DNA of 64,000 nt from Undaria pinnatifida (Eukaryota; Sar; Phaeophyceae; Laminariales; Alariaceae), in contig JABAKD010000030.1 of NCBI GenBank assembly GCA_012845835.1, positions 12,751,580 to 12,815,579 on the forward strand, written 5' to 3'. Made by a program: the position numbers and the translations under genes. The first letter of the stretch is position 1; every line of letters begins with the position of its first letter. Under the pieces are notes generated by a model. It saw only the letters and a program-made list of their open reading frames with translations, had not been told where the DNA came from and ran no database searches. This document shows positions 34,123-64,000 of this stretch, piece by piece.

Positions 34123-34372
34123 GCCGTCAAAAACGTCAAAATAGGAGACGGCGGTATGACCGCCTCGACTGACTGCCGCCTACACTTCAACTATATTCTG
34201 GCCAAAAGAGGCCTTGACGCGTCGAAAAAGACCGGTCTCCTATAAGCCACTGCCGTCAAATACGTCAAAACAGGAGACCGCGATATGACCGCCTTGACCA
34301 ACTGCCGCCTACACTTCAACTAGTATATTCTGGCCGAAAGAGGCTTTGACGCGTCCAAAAATATAAGTTACC
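34123..34372. repeat. Tandem duplication, about 129 bp x 2
   Basis: Both units start GCCGTCAAA.ACGTCAAAA and contain GACTGCCGCC-like and CACTTCAACTA segments. They end GAGGC.TTGACGCGTC. Several small inverted motifs (GACGGC/GCCGTC, GAGACGG) lie within. Confidence 0.85.
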
Positions 34373-36415
34373 ATGATATCCGGATATGCAAGGGCCGTTT
34401 GGATATTCATTTAAAAAAAGAAACGGTCTTATATATAGCGACAGCGCAGTAGTATCATATGTGCCGGCCAATAGACGTGTACTTGTCTAAACATATTTCA
34501 GGCTACTGTTTTTTAGCGCGACGCAAAATCAGCAAAAAAAAAGCACAGACAAAATCTACTGTAAACGTTAAACAAAAAACTTGATTGACTACACTAGAAA
34601 AACCCTTTCGTGATACCCACTTCTGCTGCGAAAGGGTAAATTGACCTCTGAATGAAGTAGTCAGGAAGTAGTCTGTTCCACCCCTAAAGGCACGTACTAG
34701 CGGATTATAAGCAGGAAACGAACACCCTCAGTCACGAAAACCCTTCATGCCAGGCATATCACTGGGAAAAAAACACATCTATTCGTATCCACTTCAAGTA
34801 TATATCTAAAACTTCGCACGAGTTTATACGATATAGGTACGCACGAGTCTTCTAATAAATCGATAAAGTAGGGTATATACTCGAGGGGTATCAAAACGCC
34901 TACCCCAGTATATGACAAAACAACTACAGGTTATTACAGTAGATGCACACCAGCTGTAATGGTGTACTTCTAGTAAAAGCGAAATCCGGGGGTTAAATCC
35001 TCACGTCCTTCCCTCCCATGTTTCTTGTTCAATGGATGTTACGGGAGGGTGTAGGTATGGTGCCCGGGTACCCCAGAGTATATAAACCCTACTAATAATA
35101 AACCTTTATACTACTACTGTAATAAAAACATCCTTCCTTGCACTGCTGTATAACTGCGGTCGCCGGAGAAGCGGGCGACACCGTCAACAACCGGCATGAG
35201 GATTTCTTCCATGAAAACGCCCTCTGTCATCGCGACACAAGAAGCCCTTTTAAGCCACGCGGAAGGCGCGGCAAAAAAAATATTCATACCATGCCAGAGA
35301 AATCCAAAAAGCCTTGCTGCGCCGTCAATTTTATGAATCGTGGTGTGTTGGAGACACCCACGGAGGGCAATCAGTCAATTGGACCAATCAATTAATTTGA
35401 CACAGCACGTGCATGGCACAACGCCAGACCCACCTTATTCCGCACAAAACACGATCGCTAACTTTCCGGGGACTACCCCCCTCCCCCCCAACCCCAAGAT
35501 GGCTAACTTTCCGGGGACTACGCCCCCCCCCCCCCCCCTCCCCCTCCACCCCCCGGGGACGTCTCTCCCCCCCCTCCCCGTTCAATCCATAAAGTATGAC
35601 ATGCCACAACCGGTAGTCGCAACCGTGTCACGCGCGAGTCTCGCCTATAAATAGACCAAGCCAAAAATCTCGAAAACTAAGTCTTGCGCGCTTCGTTTCG
35701 CTTTGTAGCATACCGGGCCGGGTAATGACCTCACATCGACAGCAGTGGTCTCCGTTCCCCGGATACAAGAAACGAACATCCACGACAGATCCCTGGCGAA
35801 GCCAACGCCTGCGCATGCTGCCCACTCCTGCGCGCGGGCTCCCTTCGTGTCAAACGCCTCAGCCTAAAAAGTAGAATCGATGCCCGGGTCAGATCAAGGG
35901 TACTGTATCATACTGTACCACACTGTATCATACCCCCGTTTTTCACTATTAGTAGTGAGTTTTTTTACCATCATACCCGCACGAGTGTCTCTGCACCTCA
36001 CCGAAAAACAGACTTTATTTAGGCGATTTGTTTGCCACAACATAGCTAACCGTTCCGTTGCGCATTCATATCGCAAAATCAAGAAGCAAAAAAGCCGAAC
36101 ATAGCAAAATAACAGGGGCGGGGGGTGGGTCGCTCACGCAAGGGACCACTCGTGAACCACTTAAAATAAAGACCAAAGAGAGACCAAACAAAGACCAAAG
36201 AACGATCAAAGAAACACGCGCTCCCTGCCGTGGGTTTGGTCGCCAGCACTCTCTCAACACTCCCTCAGCACTCCCAACAAAAGCTGTGCCTGTCACAACA
36301 AAAACCCAGAGCATGCGCACCGCATCACCCCCCAAAAGCAAAGCAGGAGGGCATCCATGACGCTAACGTGCTACGTGTAGATGCCACGAAAGAAAGGACT
36401 CTTCGCTTACCGCCA
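34373..36415. other. No gene recognised; small simple repeats
   Basis: It includes two copies of GCTAACTTTCCGGGGACTAC near 35,456 and 35,501, each followed by a C-rich run, and ATA-rich stretches. Frames on both strands are short and without domain features. Confidence 0.35.
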
Positions 36416-36419
36416 TAGC

Positions 36420-36535
36420 CCATTTAGTCCATCACAAAACTAAACTCTGCATATGGCGCAACCCCTTCTCCCATATAGCCCATCTAATCCCATCACAACA
36501 CTAAACTCTGCATATGGCGCAACCCTTTCTCCCTC
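36420..36535. repeat. Tandem duplication, about 58 bp x 2
   Basis: The segment AACTCTGCATATGGCGCAAC with its flanks occurs twice, next to CATAGCCCAT/CTAATCCCATCACA variants. Confidence 0.85.
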
Positions 36536-36979
36536 CCTCGCCATATCCACGCACACGCTGAGAAGCAAGCCGGGTGACCGGCAGTCCGAAGAGCCGGGTA
36601 CTACCTTCCACCACTCGTCTCTCCTGGGAAGGGTAAGGTGCTGGTGGGGCGAGCGCACGTCGGTCCAACCGACGTGCTGCCCGGTCCACCTACGCAGTTT
36701 GGGGCTTTCCTTGCCCTTTCGGGCTCTTGCGTGTGGCGCATCGTCCACCCGGACTAACTTCGGAGAGGTGAGGGGGGCTGGGAAAGAATCGCTGCAGCAA
36801 CCATTGCTGCTGTTCCTGCTGCCACACGGCGAGTTCCGCCCAGCTCCCCACTCTTGTCATCGCAGAGTGTTCCGTCGGATATACTTCCCAGTGAACACGT
36901 GCGTAGACAATATCATCCTTTCTAACCACACGGGAGGCGGGTCGCGATCCGTTTCTTATAGTTCTCTTATAATTCTAGC

Positions 36980-36985
36980 TTTATT
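36980..36985 (-). promoter_or_regulatory. Candidate polyadenylation signal of the SLC35F-like gene
   Basis: On the minus strand this reads AATAAA, about 130 bases past the TGA stop at 37,117-37,119. Position fits a cleavage signal; many algae use other signals, so this is tentative. Confidence 0.35.
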
Positions 36986-37116
36986 GATCTCGTCGCACAA
37001 CCGTTTGACAACGACCAGTTGTTGCTTCCTACTGCAGTCGCTGCGGAACGAAAAAGTTCCACGACGACTTTTTTCGCAACGACCATTTGCTGCTGTCCTT
37101 CGAAAACGAAGCGGCT

Positions 37117-59648
<22,532 letters not shown>

Positions 59649-60278
59649 AATATCACAGTGATCAGTTGCACCTGGCTCCCCTTGTGTTGCCAACTGGCGG
59701 CCAGGAGTCACGGACTGGCACAGCAGGGCAGAAGAGGAAGCAGACTCAGTGTGAAGCTGGAAAGATTCACGAGCGCGCGAGTGCAAATGGAGCACACGAG
59801 TATCGTCTGTGGATTGTGGGGCGGTGGGCCTGGACTGCGTATATTTTCTAGCGGCGGAACCGAAGAGCTGAGAATTGAGCCGCACCCAAAGCCCAAACAC
59901 CAACCACCATTCAACAACCTTCAAGAAGCAAATTATTTGTTATTCGTATGCCAGTATGCTGCTCGGTATCGTGGTATGCTTATGCTGGTACGCTGGTGAC
60001 TAATAATAATAAACATGCTCCTTTTGTAAAATACGTGTCAGTACCCACAATCTGCGAAAACGGGCGAAATGCGAGGCGAGCTCAAAGATGTGTCACGCCT
60101 TCAGGTGAGCCGCAGAGCCACGCAGCGAGGCCATGAGGTATCACTAACATCCGGAAAGGGTCACACGCGGCGATAGCCGGTGCCATGACCAAAAATCTTA
60201 TCACATACCTCAGTGGTACGTAAAACGAGACCAGCCAATGGCCAACGGATCAATCGTAAAGAAAAGTAAATATGGTCA

Positions 60279-60493
60279 ATGGTCGAGAAAACGTTTTTTT
60301 TTCCCGAACCCCGGGCTTTTACGAAAGGAGGAAAGCCTTCAGTACATTGTGAAACGTCTCTCTCGAACAACGCATACGATGTGCTCGACCTAGGTGCCGT
60401 GCGTTGCCTCTCACGAGCGTTCTTCGCCAAATCCAGAGGTTTACCTACCAATGCTACAAGAGGAGTGCGATGGCCATCGGAGGAATTGAAGGT
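60279..60493 (+). CDS. Doubtful exon-like segment
   Basis: An open plus-strand frame ends at a donor-like AAG|GTGTGT at 60,493. The residues RAFTKGGKPS, AYDVLDLGAVRCLSRAFFAK and PSEELK look protein-like. The opposite strand is also open and the acceptor is unclear. It may belong with the downstream candidate exons. Confidence 0.2.
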
Positions 60494-60562
60494 GTGTGGA
60501 CGAAATGATCGGTACCTCCCTCTCCATCCCTTTTTGTGTTCCGGAAGAGCAGGCAGTTCGTT

Positions 60563-60628
60563 TCATAGGCAGCAGCACCTGCAGCATCATCAGAATCAAC
60601 AGCAGCAGCAGCTGCAGCAGCATTACGT
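60563..60628. repeat. (CAG)n-rich run
   Basis: CAGCAGCA runs broken by CATCAT and AATCAA. Confidence 0.8.
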
Positions 60629-60734
60629 ACCCTGTTGAGCTTAGTAGCACCTCACAAGAGAGACATCCCCTGCTGACTGCTGTTGTGGTGATTCCAAGCC
60701 GGGTGCAGGTGAGGGCTCAAGTACCTGTATAATA

Positions 60735-61047
60735 TCCGGTCGCCCTGGTGGCGTATCAGGTTATCCTCGAGCCTGGTATAGGTCAGTTTCGTGAGGTCGA
60801 GCCTCACCGAGTGCATACTCGTACAAATTCCTTGGGGCTTTTTCTTGTGCACAATTTGACTTGCGGAAAACTCGAGAGCGTGAGTTAGCAACACTCGATG
60901 AAAAATCGACGAGCAGTGGGATTGCTGAACCCTATGCGCGATAAAAATTGAAGGCAAGGACCGGGGAGGAGAAGGGACGACACCTGTGACCACGGCTTGT
61001 CCAGAAGCTGGGTAAGTAGATGTGTGAAGAAAAAAAAAAAAAAAAAC
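60735..61047 (+). mobile_element. SINE-A copy with poly-A tail
   Basis: A box TGGCGTATCAGG at 60,749-60,760, B box GGTCGAGCCTC at 60,795-60,805 (spacing 46). The full body has GGGATTGCTGAACCCTATGC, and the 3' part GACGACACCTGTGACCACGG and CAGAAGCTGGGTAAG. It ends in about 17 A at 61,030-61,046. The tail points to LINE-type retroposition and a fairly recent insertion. Confidence 0.8.
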
Positions 61048-61772
61048 TATCGGCCCTACCTTCATCGAAGCTGTTTCAGCAATCAGCTACCAGGGTGCTG
61101 CTGATTTTTCTTGTACCCCTCATAGCACTCGTACGTCGTAGAAGGTGCGCTCCGTCCCTCTGGCACGAGAGCCTCCACACATAACTACACACTTTGCTTA
61201 AGTACCAGGCATATACTCTCCGACCGATTTAAGAAGCTCTCTCTTAACTCCCCACGGAACACATGGCGATGCACAGCGTGGCGAACTCATCAATCAATGT
61301 CTCCATGTATTTCGAACGCTACCTCCATGCAAGGCTTCCATCTATCTGACGGGACATCACACTGGACCCTTCTCGTCATTTCGCGTCCCGGCTGATAATT
61401 TCCATTGGTAATTTGGTTTCAACCAATTCTTTCATACCGACTAATTACCTACGACGGAAGCCATTCCTCCTCTCACATCTAAAACTCTCGCTTAAAAAAA
61501 CCCGGAATCGGTACCAGTACACTGCTCTCTCTGCTGTTCAGTCACGTATTATACTGGTCGGAAATGTGGGCAAAAGTCGCAGTGTACGAGCACTGCAACG
61601 GACAGAAATAGACCCTCCCATTTCAATACTTGAACATTTCCCGACGTACTGCTATTGCCAGGACTCTGGTACCGGTATGCATGTCCTCGCGGACCCACGA
61701 ACAAAAATATACCAAAAATGAACGCCATCACCTGTAAAATAGCTGAGCATGACCCTCCCCCCCCCCCAACAG

Positions 61773-61931
61773 CCTCGACGGCGGACCCGCTGCAGCGTCG
61801 GCCAAGCACCCGTGGGGGGGTTCCATCGGGAGAAGCAAGGGCGGACGCCGTAGCAGCTGCAACTCCCATGGCGGCGGAGGGAGCTGCGAGCGACCCGACG
61901 GTCACTGTCGACCTGGAGGCGTCTGTACCCG
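61773..61931 (+). CDS. Candidate internal exon of an unrecognised gene
   Basis: 159 bp with a textbook acceptor (branch-like CTGAGC, a C run of twelve, then CAACAG|) and donor CCCG|GTGAGC. Open in one frame with GC-rich third positions. The product is Ala/Ser/Thr/Pro-rich (ADAVAAATPMAAEG, DPTVTVDLEA). It leaves phase 1, which does not fit the next candidate exon directly, so at least one exon would be missing between them. Function unknown. Confidence 0.4.
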
Positions 61932-62070
61932 GTGAGCATGGCAGTACCTGGTACATGCATCTCGTATTTTACCTACTGCTGCTGCTGTGCAGCAGAGTTG
62001 TTGCCAGTGAGACGTTTCTCTGCTACCAGATACAGCAGTGTGGCCGTACGAATAATACTCGTAATAAGAC

Positions 62071-62340
62071 GCTGATGTACAGGACCGTGGGCGCTAATTG
62101 TGTACTGCGTACGGCTGTAGAGATGGTCGTAAAACGCTGTACAGGGTATTTTCACAGAGTGGAGGACGTTAGACGCTACTGCTGCTGTACGGGTGTGGGT
62201 CGTATAGTACTCGTATTTAGATGCTGGTGTACAGGACCGTGGGTGCTAAATGTGCACTGATCGTTGCTGTACGGCTGTACAGAGGGTCGTAAAACGCTGT
62301 ACAGGGAATATATACAGGGTGGAGGGCGTTTTACAGAGTG
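62071..62340. repeat. Tandem duplication, about 152 bp period
   Basis: TGTACAGGACCGTGGG.GCTAA, GGTCGTAAAACGCTGTACAG and GAGTGGAGG/GGGTGGAGG recur once. GTACAG/CTGTAC palindromes are frequent within. Confidence 0.8.
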
Positions 62341-62536
62341 GTCGATAAGAGGTCTGCTTGTCGGCATGCATGCCTGCGTCCTCGTCTGCCTGTATGCCTG
62401 TCTGCCTACCTTTTTTGTCGATTTGAGGTAGTCGGGTCGGGTGCATCATGATGAGATGCGCAAGGTAGACCCAGCCAGAAACCACAACGCACTCCTCTCT
62501 GGCTGTCATATATGATCAGAGTGGCTTGTTTCCCAG

Positions 62537-62770
62537 AAGGATTTGCCGCAGGCAGCGTGTAACATCAAAGCATTGCTCTCTCTCTTAGTCAAGGTCCCAC
62601 GTCCCGCGAGACAAGCTAAACGCTCCTTCGCGAAGGCTGTCAGGAGTCGAGATGACCATCTCGGGAAAACTCTTGTTTTTGACGTTGAAGCTTTGTCCGC
62701 GCTCCCCAGCTTCGAGCCCCGAAGTATATACCAGATAGTCGGCATGGCTTGGACTCGGTTATGGTTGTAG
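62537..62770 (+). CDS. Candidate terminal exon of an unrecognised gene
   Basis: Acceptor TTGTTTCCCAG| is followed by 77 open codons and TAG. Composition is protein-like: NIKALLSLLVKVPRPARQAK, then RSFAKAVRSRDDHLGKTLVF and DVEALSALPSFEP. No family is recognised. A donor within it near GAA|GTATAT would instead make it internal. Confidence 0.4.
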   Translation, partial: KDLPQAACNIKALLSLLVKVPRPARQAKRSFAKAVRSRDDHLGKTLVFDVEALSALPSFEPRSIYQIVGMAWTRLWL

Positions 62771-63405
62771 TTGTGGGGTGGAGCGCCGGGTACTTCTCTG
62801 TTGGCGTTAGTAGAGCAACAATAACATGCCGTCAACAGCCAGTACCAAATTCAACATGATACTGGGTCGTTATGGTACTGGTTGTAGTATACCTGGTGTA
62901 ATACCCGGTATAACATTGTACATGCCAATACGACAGCCGAAAATGAGAACGGCGGCGAAAATTGGAAACGGTCAATTCCCTTCGGTCGAAGCAATCCCCA
63001 TTTTGTCATTTTCACCGCGTCATGCCTTGCTTCCTTTTCTTGTAATTTTGTTACTTGTACCACAGAGGTGTACGGGGCGTGAAAGTAGCAATCGCCACCT
63101 TTTCCTCTGTGGTTTTGTGTTTTTTGTGTCCTTTGTTTTGTTGTGTTTTTCATGTCTTCACATTACTAATAATGGTTGCTTTCGTCTGTTTCCGTTAAAT
63201 CCCAAAATGACGTTTTGCTTTTTGGGGCATACACGAATAAAATATGCGAAACATACGAATTTATTATTTACGGCAATACGTGCTTCGAGTACGAAATACG
63301 GAAGTTCGAAAAAATGAAAGTGCGATATTTCTCGTACTTCTTCGTATGTACGTGACTACCCAAATGCTCAGCGCCACGCGACACCCCAATGGTTTTTTTC
63401 ATTTT

Positions 63406-63660
63406 CGGCAAAACGTGCCAATCGTACCTGTTGTGAATTGCGGCACGTACGTACAGCGTCGATTTTGTGGTGCAAGGTGCCAAGAACAAGTACAGCAACT
63501 ACTGTACATGGATACCTTCTGACAGGTTTGGCAAAACGTGCCAATCGTACTTGAATCTGTTGCGAATTCCGGTACGTACGTATAACATCGTTTTTGTGGT
63601 GCGAGGTGCCAAAGATGAGTACCCGGTACATCAGAAATACGTACCCATGCTATGATACCT
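63406..63660. repeat. Tandem duplication, about 122 bp period
   Basis: TTGGCAAAACGTGCCAATCG, TTTTTGTGGTGC.AGGTGCCA and GATACCTTCTGA occur in both units. GCACGTACGTAC-type palindromes lie within. Confidence 0.85.
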
Positions 63661-63921
63661 TCTGAAAAGAAGCACAAACGGAGCGCGCTGATGCTCCTAC
63701 AATACTAAATGAAAGAAAAGGTCGTGTGCATGTCAATTCAGTAATTGCAATTTCAGTTGTACCTGGCCAGGTGTGCATTATTGCATTATTGACGTGGCCA
63801 GCTTTTATTTATCGTGTACCATTTTGATTAGTTTGACCATACTGGCAGACGGTTGATGGATCAATTTGATGGATCGACAACAACGCAGACGTCCTGCTTT
63901 TTTTTCACGCATCTACTTTCC

Positions 63922-64000
63922 AGCTTCCGGGCAAGCCATGCTCACAGGTGTCGTCCCTTCTCCCCCCCGGTCCTTGCCTTCAGTTTTTATCACGCATAGG
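63922..64000 (-). mobile_element. SINE-A copy, minus strand, cut by the window end
   Basis: The reverse complement reads GATAAAAACTGAAGGCAAGG, then GAGAAGGGACGACACCTGTG and CATGGCTTGCCCGGAAGCTGG, matching the SINE-A 3' part. The rest of the element lies beyond the window. Confidence 0.7.

Noticed and set aside
34123-34372. CRISPR-like array
   Set aside because: Only two long units without short conserved repeats and variable spacers; the window is eukaryotic. The same holds for the other tandem duplications.

Overview
This is repeat-dominated eukaryotic nuclear DNA. Coding sequence occurs only as short exons with canonical GT-AG boundaries, set in very large introns. The rest is SINE-like elements, degraded retroelements, inverted repeats, tandem satellites and trinucleotide microsatellites. 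There are no bacterial-type operons, rRNA genes, CRISPR arrays or free-standing tRNA genes. GC-rich exons, huge introns, (CTA)n/(CAA)n/(TTG)n tracts and a PLC-like PH domain would fit a large-genome alga or protist, for example a photosynthetic stramenopile such as a brown alga. That placement is inference and is not proven here.

Two genes can be read. (1) A minus-strand gene at 37,117-59,648 encodes a complete 441-residue SLC35F1/F2-type membrane transporter (DUF914 / EamA-like superfamily). It has five exons with all splice phases matching, and its third intron is about 16.0 kb. (2) A plus-strand gene at about 2,130-16,959 ends in a PH-like domain. It has four recognised exons, all phase 0, with about 10.1 kb between the first two. 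At the right end, two exon-like plus-strand segments (61,773-61,931 and 62,537-62,770) and one antisense exon-like segment inside transporter intron 1 (58,795-59,056) are weaker candidates.

Layout: 0-2 kb holds a tRNA-derived SINE; 2-17 kb the PH gene, whose intron carries a roughly 200-bp satellite interrupted by a foldback insert; 17-18.5 kb simple repeats and then a 500-bp assembly gap; 19.1-26.4 kb an extremely C-rich, strand-asymmetric zone. In that zone a pair of roughly 300-bp inverted repeats encloses about 5.3 kb, and copies of the 3' end of a probable non-LTR retroelement are embedded. 26.4-37 kb has tandem duplications, a probable LTR and several copies of an interspersed family (called R1 here). 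37-60 kb is the transporter gene, whose introns hold most of the right-hand repeats. 60-64 kb has another SINE, candidate exons and two tandem duplications.

The most unusual genome-wide signal is a short palindromic word, TACC(A/T)GGTA. It occurs more than 30 times by eye, scattered through non-coding DNA, where chance would predict fewer than one. Family names R1, R2, R4, SINE-A and SINE-B are labels used only in this annotation.
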